From contig NC_009667.1 of the NCBI RefSeq assembly GCF_000017405.1, positions 1,536,001 through 1,600,000 on the forward strand: DNA of 64,000 nucleotides, in the 5' to 3' direction. The stretch is from Brucella anthropi ATCC 49188. Lineage in GTDB: Bacteria > Pseudomonadota > Alphaproteobacteria > Rhizobiales > Rhizobiaceae. The position numbers and the translations under genes are program-made. The notes beneath the pieces were generated by a model. It was not told the origin of the DNA. It searched no databases and saw nothing but the letters and a program-made list of their open reading frames with translations. Positions 54,100-62,432 of this stretch are shown piece by piece. Every line of letters begins with the position of its first letter. Position 1 is the stretch's first letter.

Positions 54100-54971
54100 T
54101 AGTAGTCACGCCCTTTAAAATTGAGTTTGATATCACCGAGCGCGATAGCGGTTCCCGGCGGCACTATGACGGCTTGAGCAGGCTTTACGACTTGAACCCG
54201 TTGCACGCCGGAAAGGTGAAGCCGTGCTTCGATCCAAGACGGGATAAGGTCAAATCCGATCCCCGTTTCGGCGTTCCAAGCCTTCCGAAGTGCCGGTTCG
54301 AGAGTGTCCATCACAGTGTTAGGTGCGGATGGCAGGAGCCAGATATTAGCTTCGATATCCGTTCCAGTTGAAACAGCAGCTTCAACGATAACAGTGTCAT
54401 TGAGCGGGCGAACTTCATCGCTAGTAACAATAGCTCGCACTGCGCCAAGCATCTCTTCGTCAGGGATGCCGCCGTTAAGTTGTGAGAGGATTGCGATATG
54501 GATAATCGGCCAAAATTCTTCACGATAAACGGCAACGTCACGAATGCGGACGTCTGCTCGCTTTGCAGCGGCAGCGTACCAGTAAGCGCCGCCCGCTGGC
54601 GAGCGAGCTTGAATAGCCAAGACTACCCGGCTTCGAAGGGCCTCATCCGTTTCACCTTCTAGACGAACGACGTCATAGAAGGCGGCAAGCTGATCCAAAT
54701 CACCGCCCAATGCGAAAGAGACAAGGTTCGCTCTTGCCGCATCGTTTACACGCGCCCGGAGAAGGAACTCGCGATATGCCGACGCTTGAAGCACGATCAT
54801 CACCGGATCGGTTTCAAGAATTTGCACGTCATAATCGGGAAGAGCCGGATTTTTCTGTCGCGCTACCGCCCAATATTGTTGAAAGTTTTGGATTTGCTGA
54901 CGAAGGATTTCTTCGTAGTCGAGTTCTTCAATAACGTCGGGCGGCGGAAGCGCCGTTAAGTCCATTGCCAT
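54099..54971 (-). CDS. Phage baseplate assembly protein, P2 gpJ-like
   Basis: A 290-residue protein of the gpJ/baseplate J family: LPDYDVQILETDPVMIVLQASAYREFLLRARVNDAARAN near residues 45-85 and GGDLDQLAAFYDVVR after it. It forms the baseplate wedge with gpI and gpW. The start at 54971 has GAGG 7 bases upstream. Confidence 0.9.
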   Translation of the reverse strand: MAMDLTALPPPDVIEELDYEEILRQQIQNFQQYWAVARQKNPALPDYDVQILETDPVMIVLQASAYREFLLRARVNDAARANLVSFALGGDLDQLAAFYDVVRLEGETDEALRSRVVLAIQARSPAGGAYWYAAAAKRADVRIRDVAVYREEFWPIIHIAILSQLNGGIPDEEMLGAVRAIVTSDEVRPLNDTVIVEAAVSTGTDIEANIWLLPSAPNTVMDTLEPALRKAWNAETGIGFDLIPSWIEARLHLSGVQRVQVVKPAQAVIVPPGTAIALGDIKLNFKGRDY

Positions 54972-55055
54972 TCTAGCGCCTCATTGGAAACCGCACAGAC
55001 GCGCAGGCGCGATGCGGCAAAAGCCGCTTCAAGCGCCTGTCGTGAGTTTCTGTGC

Positions 55056-55469
55056 CTACAGACTTGAAAGAGAGACGAAGCCGCCCGATCCAGCTTCAAC
55101 GACGACACGTTTCGCGCCTTGAACGGTGAAATCGCCAAGGTGGCCGCGTGGTCGGTACTGACCTTCAATCACCAAGCGAAGTTCACCTTGGCGAAGTTCG
55201 TCGGGTGTCGAAGCAACGTGAATTTGGGTTAGCGAAAATCGAGGTTCGAATTCGAGCGCGGCATAAATTGACACCATCAACCGCAATACGACGGCTGAGG
55301 AAATGTTCTCACCAAGGATCGCCGGGATTAGTGAACCAAACCAGCGCCGCATAACCCGTGCGCTAAATGCCGTCGTAAAGATAACTTCAAGCGATTGTTC
55401 GACATGGAGCCAACCACCCAACGGCTTGCCGGTAATTCGATCAACGCCGTAGCCTGCTCCATTATCCAT
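55056..55469 (-). CDS. Phage baseplate protein, P2 gpW / T4 gp25-like
   Basis: A 137-residue protein of the gp25-like family. GYGVDRITGKPLGGWLHVEQSLEVIFTT and RRWFGSLIPAILGEN are characteristic. It is a lysozyme-fold-related wedge protein essential for tail assembly. It lies 84 bases before gpJ; the gap shows no convincing gene. Confidence 0.88.
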   Translation of the reverse strand: MDNGAGYGVDRITGKPLGGWLHVEQSLEVIFTTAFSARVMRRWFGSLIPAILGENISSAVVLRLMVSIYAALEFEPRFSLTQIHVASTPDELRQGELRLVIEGQYRPRGHLGDFTVQGAKRVVVEAGSGGFVSLSSL

Positions 55470-55697
55470 TTACTTTCGCCGCCTCTTTCTTGGCGCGCTT
55501 GATATCGCCATATTGGACGGCGACGACGCGATAACTTGGACATTTGGTGTAGCTTCGACGGGGCAAATAATGCCGCGCATCAGTTCGTATTCGGCTTGCT
55601 GTAATGACAATTCGAGTATGTCACCGGGCCGAACTTTGCGACCCGCAACCCACAAGCCCGCGCGTTCGGTCACGCGATAGCGTTTCCGTTCAGACAT
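55470..55697 (-). CDS. Small basic phage protein
   Basis: A 75-residue protein ending one base before the gpW start, so the two are coupled. It begins with SERKRYRVTERAGLWVAGRK and has a basic tail (PRKRRRK). RVTERAGLWVAGRKVRPGD resembles a short SH3-like barrel. Function unknown. Confidence 0.6.
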   Translation of the reverse strand: MSERKRYRVTERAGLWVAGRKVRPGDILELSLQQAEYELMRGIICPVEATPNVQVIASSPSNMAISSAPRKRRRK

Positions 55698-55715
55698 TTT
55701 AGCCTCGCAGATTGG

Positions 55716-55979
55716 TTAAGGGATACGGAAGAAGGGACGGCCAGAAGTGGTATGGCCGCACGAAGCGGCGTGTCCTTCGCGGCAGACCGGAATTCCTTTT
55801 ATTCGGAACTTAGCGGTTCCTTGCGCCATTACCGGCGCGTTATGCGGAAACAAGCCATGTCCCGCTACCGCGTCACCAACGACAACAGCCGGAGCGCCAC
55901 GTACTTTGAACTTTGCGGCCTGCATTCCAAGCTGCTTGCCCCCGGCGCTGTCGATACCAACGCAAGCTATTCCAGGCAT
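55716..55979 (-). CDS. PAAR-domain spike-tip protein
   Basis: An 87-residue PAAR protein. Landmarks are PGIACVGIDSAGG at the start, paired VRGAPAVVVGDAVAGHG and the C-terminal CREGHAASCGHTTSGR, in which cysteines and histidines would bind a metal at the sharp tip. It caps the gpV spike of the contractile tail. The start has GAGG 7 bases upstream in the end of the preceding gene. Confidence 0.87.
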   Translation of the reverse strand: MPGIACVGIDSAGGKQLGMQAAKFKVRGAPAVVVGDAVAGHGLFPHNAPVMAQGTAKFRIKGIPVCREGHAASCGHTTSGRPFFRIP

Positions 55980-56194
55980 TTGAATACCTCGCGCGCGCGA
56001 TCAAGCGCGTTCTTGTCGAGCGGATTTAGTAGAACCGCGTTTTCGCCCTTGACCATGAACGTTGAACTATTCTCGCGGTCAGTGACGATTAGAAGTTCGT
56101 CGCCGTATCGGTTGATGCCGAACGTCAGACAAGAACCGCCCGTGTCCGAAGCGCCGTTCCGCGCTTCGGTAATAATCTCTGACAGTGCTTTCAT
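55967..56194 (-). CDS. Small phage protein between gpV and PAAR genes
   Basis: A 75-residue protein that overlaps both neighbours by a few bases (its ATG overlaps the gpV stop; its end overlaps the PAAR start). The sequence (CLTFGINRYGDELLIVTDRENSS) suggests a small alpha/beta fold. No family recognised. Tight coupling to spike genes suggests a baseplate role. Confidence 0.6.
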   Translation of the reverse strand: MKALSEIITEARNGASDTGGSCLTFGINRYGDELLIVTDRENSSTFMVKGENAVLLNPLDKNALDRAREVFKCLE

Positions 56195-56667
56195 TAATCG
56201 AACTCGAAATCATCCGACGAAGCGCGGAAACTGCCGCCCTTCATTTCAAGCGTGGTTCCATCGCACTTAAAAAAAACGCGAGGCGCGGTTATGATGATTT
56301 CAGTTCCGCGCAGTTCCACCTTGATACTTCCAAAGGTCAACACGTTTTCGTCGCCCTTTGAACTCGGCGAAGCGTTTTGATTACTCCATGTCATCGGTAG
56401 GGCGACGGCTTGCCGGAAATCCCCGGAAGGCGACAGCAAGGTCATTTGCTGGCCGACACTTGGCGGCGAATGAACCTTTAGCGCACCTGCAATCTGTCCG
56501 TATGGAACCCACGGCGATATGAATGGCTTTTCGTCCGTACCGCCGATGCTAATCCTTGCCGTTCCGGCTTCGGGATCAACTTCGGCAACAGTTCCATGGC
56601 GCATCATACCGTCAAGCCTTCGCTCAAGATCGGCAATACGCGAAGCCATTTCGATAATGGTTTTCAT
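56194..56667 (-). CDS. Phage baseplate spike protein, P2 gpV-like
   Basis: A 157-residue spike protein. An N-terminal helical stretch is followed by an OB-fold (HGTVAEVDPEAGTARISIGG; PWVPYGQIAG) and a beta-helical C-terminus (GSIKVELRGTEIIITAPRVFFKC) that forms the needle. It should trimerise and carry the PAAR tip encoded downstream. Confidence 0.88.
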   Translation of the reverse strand: MKTIIEMASRIADLERRLDGMMRHGTVAEVDPEAGTARISIGGTDEKPFISPWVPYGQIAGALKVHSPPSVGQQMTLLSPSGDFRQAVALPMTWSNQNASPSSKGDENVLTFGSIKVELRGTEIIITAPRVFFKCDGTTLEMKGGSFRASSDDFEFD

Positions 56668-57515
56668 GTTCCGTCCGGCCCCAAAGCTTCGTTGATTGCA
56701 TTTGCGTCAAGGTTCCAGTTTCCGTTGTCGGTTTGGATTTCTGCGCCTGCTACCGTCGTCGGAACGTCATTAGGCGATAGTGGATTGACGACCGGGGCGA
56801 AGCCCATTGCGTCAGCAGTTTCGGCATTCACACCGAGCGAAGCCATAGCACTGCGCCACGCTGGAAGATCGGGCACTTCAATTTCGTTCCGAATGATTTT
56901 CGCAAGCTTTTGTATCCCCGGATCGGGGTCGTCTTCAAAGGCGGCGAGCAGTTCAGCCCACGCACCTTCGACCGGCTGTCCGAACTCCGGCTCTGATAGC
57001 GTTTCAGTCGTAATAATCGACTGTTGCGCTGCGTAGCGAACGCCTTTTTCCGCGCTCGCTCCGCGCCGCGAAAGCACAGAACTAACCGACAAGGCAAATT
57101 TCCGCCAAAGGCGGGGCCATTTTCCTTGATCGGAAAGCAGAACACGAAATGTCTGCCTACGGATCAGGTTCAAGGTAGCCTCAAGTCCAGCATCCGTATG
57201 CGGGATTTCATAAGAGACTAATTCTTCTTCGCCTTCTTCGCCGTTTTCCTTTTCGACCTTAACTTTAACCGACACGGCAGTCGCGGCGGCGAATTCTAGC
57301 GTCAACTGTAACTCACGCGAGGCATTCAGAAGGTCGCGACCTGCGACCGTTTGTTTATCATCGTCGGTATAAACGAGGATTACCGGCTGAGCTTCTTGTT
57401 TGATCCGCTGGTCAATAGGATCAATCGCGCTATCGAACACGCAAGCACCGGCAAGCGTGCTGTTTTGCAATGCCCTGACGGTGATAATGCGAAGCGCAAG
57501 CGGAATTAGGCTCAC
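56664..57515 (-). CDS. Phage structural/neck protein of unknown family
   Basis: A 283-residue acidic protein starting at a GTG (57515) with GGGAG 8 bases upstream, 2 bases after the previous stop. The longer open frame reaching 57644 runs through the upstream gene and is rejected. The first half is beta-rich (LRIITVRALQNSTLAG; AQPVILVYTDDDKQ). Position between head and tail modules suggests a neck or tail-terminator function. No family recognised. Confidence 0.65.
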   Translation of the reverse strand: MSLIPLALRIITVRALQNSTLAGACVFDSAIDPIDQRIKQEAQPVILVYTDDDKQTVAGRDLLNASRELQLTLEFAAATAVSVKVKVEKENGEEGEEELVSYEIPHTDAGLEATLNLIRRQTFRVLLSDQGKWPRLWRKFALSVSSVLSRRGASAEKGVRYAAQQSIITTETLSEPEFGQPVEGAWAELLAAFEDDPDPGIQKLAKIIRNEIEVPDLPAWRSAMASLGVNAETADAMGFAPVVNPLSPNDVPTTVAGAEIQTDNGNWNLDANAINEALGPDGT

Positions 57516-57517
57516 TT

Positions 57518-57922
57518 CTAAATCTCCCGAACGAGGATAACGTGAAGGTCGCCGTGGTCCAAATGACGCGGTTCGACAACAGAATAAGCGGGCGATCCTG
57601 TGCGAGAAGAGAGGCGCACAAGATCGCCCTTGCGCGGGAGCCACAGCATTGCGGCCACGTCAGAGGCCATAATCTGGATGCTCACCGCGCCATTGGTTAA
57701 GCGGGTCACGCCGGGCAGGCTATTGCCGGAACGCTGTCCGCCGATATCGTCGGCGTCCGGTTCGTCGGCAAACACTGCGCGGACATTGATCGCCGGTCGG
57801 TCAGGATCGGCGGTTCGGCCTGAATACTGACTATCGATCCGGCCAGTAATGGAAACTTCTTCGCCGTAAAGGCGGTCAACCGCTCGACCAGCGACGCGGC
57901 TCAAGCGGTCAAACGCGGGCAT
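57518..57922 (-). CDS. Putative head-tail joining protein
   Basis: A 134-residue protein between head and baseplate genes. It begins FDRLSRVAGRAVDRLYGEEVSI and is mainly beta-structured (SIQIMASDVAAMLWLPRKGDLVRL). Lambda FII-like connectors have this size and composition. The family is not certain. Confidence 0.62.
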   Translation of the reverse strand: MPAFDRLSRVAGRAVDRLYGEEVSITGRIDSQYSGRTADPDRPAINVRAVFADEPDADDIGGQRSGNSLPGVTRLTNGAVSIQIMASDVAAMLWLPRKGDLVRLSSRTGSPAYSVVEPRHLDHGDLHVILVREI

Positions 57923-58105
57923 TTACTTGTCCTTGGTCTTCGGTTCCGGCTTCGCGGTTTCCTTGGTCGCCTTGTTCGGGTCTTCAAGAAGCCCGGCGGC
58001 GATATAGCGCTTCGCCTGCTCAGCATCCGCGAGCGGGACCGTCGAACCTGCTGTCACCGGCTTACCGTCAATCCAAGTGTCGCAGGTAACTTTGTAGTCT
58101 GGCAT
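57923..58105 (-). CDS. Small lysine-rich phage head-tail region protein
   Basis: A 60-residue protein starting at ATG 58105 with GGAGG 5 bases upstream. The folded part (CDTWIDGKPVTAGSTVPL, ADAEQAKRYIAAGLLED) precedes a lysine/glutamate-rich tail (KATKETAKPEPKTKDK). Small proteins of this kind follow capsid genes in related prophages; function unknown. Confidence 0.62.
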   Translation of the reverse strand: MPDYKVTCDTWIDGKPVTAGSTVPLADAEQAKRYIAAGLLEDPNKATKETAKPEPKTKDK

Positions 58106-58122
58106 AGCATCCTCCAACGAAA

Positions 58123-58145
58123 AGCCCGCCGGTTAGGGCGGGCTT
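58123..58145 (-). terminator. Hairpin after the capsid-decoration gene
   Basis: On the minus strand AGCCCGCC and GGCGGGCT form a stem followed by TTTTCG. The next gene's ribosome-binding site follows within ~10 bases. Confidence 0.6.
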
Positions 58146-58163
58146 GGTCTGGTTTGTCAGTGA

Positions 58164-58502
58164 TTAAGCTGCAAACGAGGAATTAAGGCGGACCTGACCT
58201 GAGCCAGACGGATTTGCGGCGGCAGCGGCGGCAACGCCTGCAAGGGTGTTCTCACCTGCGGTAGCGGTAAGAACCTTGTTAGTCGCATCGAAATAGATCG
58301 GCGCACCAACGGTCCAAGCTTCTGCGGCGTTTTTGGCGTATTCGTACACGCCGCCAATCTTGGCTTCGAACTCAGCGCCAGCGACAGCAGACGTTGCGGC
58401 AACGGCAACAATGGAACCCTGAACGACAATTTCGCCGCTCTTAACGCCACCGGCACCGGCTACAAGCGTCAGAACGTCGCCGGGCTGAATGTAATTCTTC
58501 AT
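58164..58502 (-). CDS. DUF2190-type capsid decoration/cement protein
   Basis: A 112-residue protein: DVLTLVAGAGGVKSGEIVVQGSIVAVA at the start, AWTVGAPIYFDATNKVLTAT in the middle and GSGQVRLN near the end are typical of DUF2190, which forms capsid-stabilising decoration proteins. It follows the capsid gene across a hairpin. Confidence 0.82.
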   Translation of the reverse strand: MKNYIQPGDVLTLVAGAGGVKSGEIVVQGSIVAVAATSAVAGAEFEAKIGGVYEYAKNAAEAWTVGAPIYFDATNKVLTATAGENTLAGVAAAAAANPSGSGQVRLNSSFAA

Positions 58503-58531
58503 TTTCGCGTCCTTTCACGAAATCTCAAAAG

Positions 58532-58557
58532 AAAAGCCGCGCTCAATGGCGCGGCTT
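58532..58557 (-). terminator. Terminator after the capsid gene
   Basis: On the minus strand AAGCCGCGC and GCGCGGCTT form a hairpin followed by TTTTCTTTT. It lies 17 bases after the capsid stop and about 30 bases before the DUF2190 start. Confidence 0.75.
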
Positions 58558-58574
58558 GATCGGGGTAGTTTGGA

Positions 58575-60665
58575 TTAACCGGCGAACGGGTTCTTTTGCA
58601 GGCCGCGCCAATCGAGCGTTTTCGCGCCGACGTCGAGACGAACCTTTACTTCAACACCATCGACGTCGAAGCCCATGCGGGTTTCAGTGTAGACGCCCTG
58701 CTGACCTTCAAGGTAGGCAAGTTCAACCACATCAACCAAGCTGTTATCAGCGGCGAAGTAATAGTTCGTTGCCGACCCGGTGATGCCGTAACGAGCGATA
58801 CCGCCGTCAAGGCGAGGTTCGGAAATCACCGTCAGATTTTTGAGCGAAGCCGGAACCTGATCGCCATCCTTGGCCGGATAGATCGTGGTCAGGAACGTTT
58901 CGGCGTCCGTCTGCAATGCCTTGGGCACAAGAATGTAAGAAGGAGACAGGTTCAGAACGGTTTTTCCGTCAAGGCCGGTCTGCAAGCTCATGCGCAAGCG
59001 TGCATTGGAAACAGTCGCCTTGCCGATTGCGCCAGCAGTCAGAAGGTTCTTATGGTCAGCGTGGAAGAGGGCCTTGCCGTCACCCATAACCGGATTAGCA
59101 AGGATTTGCGCCCAAACTACATCGCTTTCAAGCTGTGCAGCCTGAACGCCGAAGGCACGCGGAATGCGAGTGAAAGCGCCAAGGTCGTCGTTGATAATGG
59201 TCTGGCGGGTGATGCCGATAACCTTACCATAAGTTTCGATGCGGTACTTTTCACCAGCTTCGCCGACCGTTCCGCGCTTGAACTCGCCATGTTCGTTCAC
59301 CTTATCGAACTGCGGAGCTTCGCCAAGCTGGACGCGGCTAACGTCCTTGAAGTCCGGCACGGTCGAGATACGAGTAAACGGACGGAAGGTCTGTGGCGCG
59401 GCTTCGTAGCCGGTCTTCAACGTTTTGTTCAGAACGTTTTCAAGAATGACCGGGAAATCGGAAGTCGAGTGAAGGCCACCGGAGCGCTGCGAAAGAGCGG
59501 AAGCGGCAAGTTCCATCTTCGACATACCACGGGTACGAACCCCACGGCTTTCAAGGCATTCGCGGGCTACTTCCAGAAGGGACATTCCCATGAAGTCGCG
59601 AGCGCCATCAACAGTCAATGGATAAGCGCCGGGGTCCGCGCGGTGCAGGAGAGCGGCGGCAACAGCTTCGCCACGCGCTTCTTCGCGAGTATTGTCGATC
59701 ACGGTTGCTCCGATCAGATGACCCGCACCAAGCGGGCTATTTTTGCGTTCTTCGGTCACAAGCTTTTCAAGAAGAAGCTCGCGGAATTCTTCGACCGAAG
59801 TTCCGGCGGTGGCGTGTTCTGCTCCGAAATCTGCAACACCTGCGCGGGTGGCGAGGTCACGGATTTCCGAAGAGCGCTTGCGTTCACGTTCAACGGCTTC
59901 GCGAGCGGCTACTTCTGCGGCGCGAGTAACGTCAGCCTGCGAAATACCGGCCTGAGTGGCAACTGGAGCCGCGCCGCGCTGTTCGGTCGTTACTTCGGAA
60001 TTATCCTTTACTTCGCTGCCGGTAGTTTCGTCCGCGCGAGCGTTATTCTTGTCAGCCATTTCAATGTCTCCATTGGCGTTTTCAGGGGCAGGGGCATCGC
60101 GCGTGACGACGATGCAGGGATAAGTTTGCTGGCCGTTCGCCTTATCGGCGGAACGGATTTGAGCGTCGGGGTCTGCGGGGATTGGCACTGCCGAAACTTC
60201 AAGCGGTTCCCAATCGACCACGCGGTGCAAGGGAACGTCGCCTTCCTGCCCTTCGGTCTTTACGACCTTGTGGACGCGGTAGCCGACAGACACGTTTCGG
60301 ATGATGCCGTCGCGGATTTTTTGAACGGCGTCGGCGTCGCCCGGCGCACGCGAAAGCAAAACGCGGGCGGTTCCAACACCGTTTTCGATTTTGGCGGAGC
60401 CGGGAACGATTGAACCGAGAACGCGCGAGATATCGTAGCTATCGTGCGTATCGAGGAACGGTGCGCCAGCATTTAGGCGCTCAAGACGAATTGCCTGCGG
60501 CGTAACCTCAAGTTCTTCGTCATATGGGCCGTCCCACCAGCTATTGCGGCGAACACGCGCGCCGGTAGTCCAGACGATTTCGATTGTGTTTTCGTTTTCG
60601 TCAAAACTTTGCGCGCGAAAGCTCGCATCCCGCCTTACGGCAGGAACAAGAATTTGCTGCTCCAT
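58575..60665 (-). CDS. Prohead protease fused to major capsid protein
   Basis: A 696-residue two-domain protein. Residues ~1-180 match the S78-type prohead protease: His74 in LDTHDSYDISRVLG and Ser126 in GIIRNVSVGYRV are the expected catalytic pair. Residues ~190-320 are charged and helical, like a scaffold/delta domain (VEREVKRS-type runs). Residues ~330-696 are a capsid domain of the Mu gpT/HK97 type (FRPFTRISTVPDFKDVSRVQLG; ILANPVMGDGKALFHADHKN). The protein would assemble through the helical domain and then cut itself free. No separate protease or scaffold gene is seen. Confidence 0.88.
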   Translation of the reverse strand: MEQQILVPAVRRDASFRAQSFDENENTIEIVWTTGARVRRNSWWDGPYDEELEVTPQAIRLERLNAGAPFLDTHDSYDISRVLGSIVPGSAKIENGVGTARVLLSRAPGDADAVQKIRDGIIRNVSVGYRVHKVVKTEGQEGDVPLHRVVDWEPLEVSAVPIPADPDAQIRSADKANGQQTYPCIVVTRDAPAPENANGDIEMADKNNARADETTGSEVKDNSEVTTEQRGAAPVATQAGISQADVTRAAEVAAREAVERERKRSSEIRDLATRAGVADFGAEHATAGTSVEEFRELLLEKLVTEERKNSPLGAGHLIGATVIDNTREEARGEAVAAALLHRADPGAYPLTVDGARDFMGMSLLEVARECLESRGVRTRGMSKMELAASALSQRSGGLHSTSDFPVILENVLNKTLKTGYEAAPQTFRPFTRISTVPDFKDVSRVQLGEAPQFDKVNEHGEFKRGTVGEAGEKYRIETYGKVIGITRQTIINDDLGAFTRIPRAFGVQAAQLESDVVWAQILANPVMGDGKALFHADHKNLLTAGAIGKATVSNARLRMSLQTGLDGKTVLNLSPSYILVPKALQTDAETFLTTIYPAKDGDQVPASLKNLTVISEPRLDGGIARYGITGSATNYYFAADNSLVDVVELAYLEGQQGVYTETRMGFDVDGVEVKVRLDVGAKTLDWRGLQKNPFAG

Positions 60666-60670
60666 ACGGA

Positions 60671-62221
60671 TCAGTCCTTTGAGTTTTGAGAAGGGACGCC
60701 GCCGCCGTCGCCGGGCGGATCGGGTTCCATTTGGAACATACCCTGTTTGGTGACGTTACGCGGATCGGTGTCCAGAATGACCTTGCCCGCATCAAGCTTC
60801 GCGTTCCAGCCGATGGTTTCTTTCAACACAACGTCTGGATTGCGTCCGGTCGAGGAAATGGCATCAGGCATTGACCGAAGCCCGGCGCGAACCTCTGCGA
60901 TAATTGCTTCCGCATCCTTCTTAGGATCAGCCGAATAGAATTTCGGCGGGGTCCATTCTACAGGAACGTAAGGCGTATCGATCTTGCCGTCAGAGTAGGC
61001 CGCTTCGCAGAACCAATCCCATATTGGTTCGCAGAGCATCGGAATAACCATTTGCCACTGAACGGCTGAAACAAGCCGGGCAAATGGTTCGATGCCGATC
61101 TTTGAAGAAGCGTAACTTGCCTGCGAAAGATCGCCGGTCAGTAGGAAATAAGGAATACGGAAGCCAGCCGCGATAGTGTGCAGCATGGCCCGCTTGTATG
61201 CCTCATATTGGCTATTCGCGGCGGGCGTGTTGAACTTGATATCGTCCGCGCCTTCTGCGAACGCAAACATACCGGGTTCAAAGCGCTCGACCGGATAACC
61301 AGAGCCGTCGTAGACGCCGGGCTTGCGCACAACATCGTCAGCCTTAACCGGAATGCCTAAGCCTTCATCCTCATTCTTGCGAACGAGGATACCGACCATG
61401 CAGCTTTCAATCTTTTTGCGGACGATTTCAGCGCCTTCATATTCGCCTAGATCGTGGATAGGCGACATGACGGGCGATCCCCACGGGACGCCGCGCACCT
61501 GTGTTCGCTGCTTTTCGAACACATGGGCGATATCTTTGGCCGCAACAGGCTTGGAAATCAGTGCGGAGCGAGGATCAAGGTAAGTGTTTCCGGGGTGCGA
61601 TTGGAAAAGCCAATAGTTGGCTCGCCTTCCTTCGGCATCGAATTCGATACCTTGAACAGCGATATTACCAGCGGAAAGCGGTCCTTCCTTCGCGCTATCG
61701 ATCATGTCGGTTTCAAGGACTTGCAATTGCAAGGGAACCGGCAATTTATCTTTGCGCGTCCGGCGGCGGCGACGAATAATACCGTCGCCACTCTCAATCA
61801 TCCCGCGAATAGCGAGCGTTTGAAGCCCATAGAAATCAAGCCCGCCGTCCGCGTCGGCTTTCTTCGACCATTCGTCAAAAAGGTCATTGACCTTCTTGTC
61901 TTTTGCGTCGTCGCCCGTTTTGGCGCGTGGCATGATGCCGTCGCCGACAATATGCGTCACAAGCTGCGTTACTGCATTCGCAGCGTGCGGGTTATTTCGG
62001 ACTAGCTCACGCATTCGATTGCGAAGGCGAGCGCCAGCACTTCCGATTTCGGCATCGGCGGACGTACCAGACGACCGCCAATTCCCATTCAGTCGCGAGC
62101 TTGTCGCACCATCGTAGCCCCGTGAAAGGACTTCAAGGACGGCACGCTGACGAACACGGCGCGCGGCAGCGCCGGGGGCAACCCATCCGATTGCCCGATC
62201 CAGAAAATTTAGCTTCGTCAT
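60671..62221 (-). CDS. Phage portal protein, lambda gpB type
   Basis: A 516-residue portal protein of the lambda family: VRNNPHAANAVTQLVTHIVGDGIMPRAK near residue 75, FYGLQTLAIRGMIESGDG, then DLGEYEGAEIVRKKIESCMVGI and the RIPYFLLTGDLSQASYASSKI region. Twelve copies form the DNA gate at one capsid vertex. Its stop is 5 bases from the protease-capsid gene and its start overlaps the preceding gene by one base. Confidence 0.9.
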   Translation of the reverse strand: MTKLNFLDRAIGWVAPGAAARRVRQRAVLEVLSRGYDGATSSRLNGNWRSSGTSADAEIGSAGARLRNRMRELVRNNPHAANAVTQLVTHIVGDGIMPRAKTGDDAKDKKVNDLFDEWSKKADADGGLDFYGLQTLAIRGMIESGDGIIRRRRRTRKDKLPVPLQLQVLETDMIDSAKEGPLSAGNIAVQGIEFDAEGRRANYWLFQSHPGNTYLDPRSALISKPVAAKDIAHVFEKQRTQVRGVPWGSPVMSPIHDLGEYEGAEIVRKKIESCMVGILVRKNEDEGLGIPVKADDVVRKPGVYDGSGYPVERFEPGMFAFAEGADDIKFNTPAANSQYEAYKRAMLHTIAAGFRIPYFLLTGDLSQASYASSKIGIEPFARLVSAVQWQMVIPMLCEPIWDWFCEAAYSDGKIDTPYVPVEWTPPKFYSADPKKDAEAIIAEVRAGLRSMPDAISSTGRNPDVVLKETIGWNAKLDAGKVILDTDPRNVTKQGMFQMEPDPPGDGGGVPSQNSKD

Positions 62222-62424
62222 TAGAACGCCGCCAAAATTCCGCGACGCCTGCGACCAGATAAGGCGGCTTTTTCGCCTTCTAACCAGTCAAGACGGGCCT
62301 TGAGGTCAGCAAAAGACGGGTATTCGGTTCGCTTAACGACGCCATTCGTGCGCGTTTCGACCACCTTGACCCCTAACGTGATTGCCTCACGAATTGCCGC
62401 GATTTCTTCGTCAAGTGTGGACAT
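62221..62424 (-). CDS. Small head-tail connector, lambda gpW-like
   Basis: A 67-residue protein: STLDEEIAAIREAITLGVKVV, then RTEYPSFADLKARLDWLEGE and a basic tail. It fits the lambda gpW/head-tail joining group encoded between terminase and portal genes. The single-base overlap with the portal gene supports coupling. Confidence 0.8.
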   Translation of the reverse strand: MSTLDEEIAAIREAITLGVKVVETRTNGVVKRTEYPSFADLKARLDWLEGEKAALSGRRRRGILAAF

Positions 62425-62432
62425 AGCGACCT

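Noticed and set aside
54956..55168. A 70-residue ORF across the gpW end and gpJ start
   Set aside because: It overlaps both supported genes in another frame, and its product has no phage family features.
58596..60413. A 605-codon plus-strand frame opposite the protease-capsid gene
   Set aside because: It mirrors the capsid gene's codon pattern and encodes a low-quality sequence; the capsid fusion is clear.
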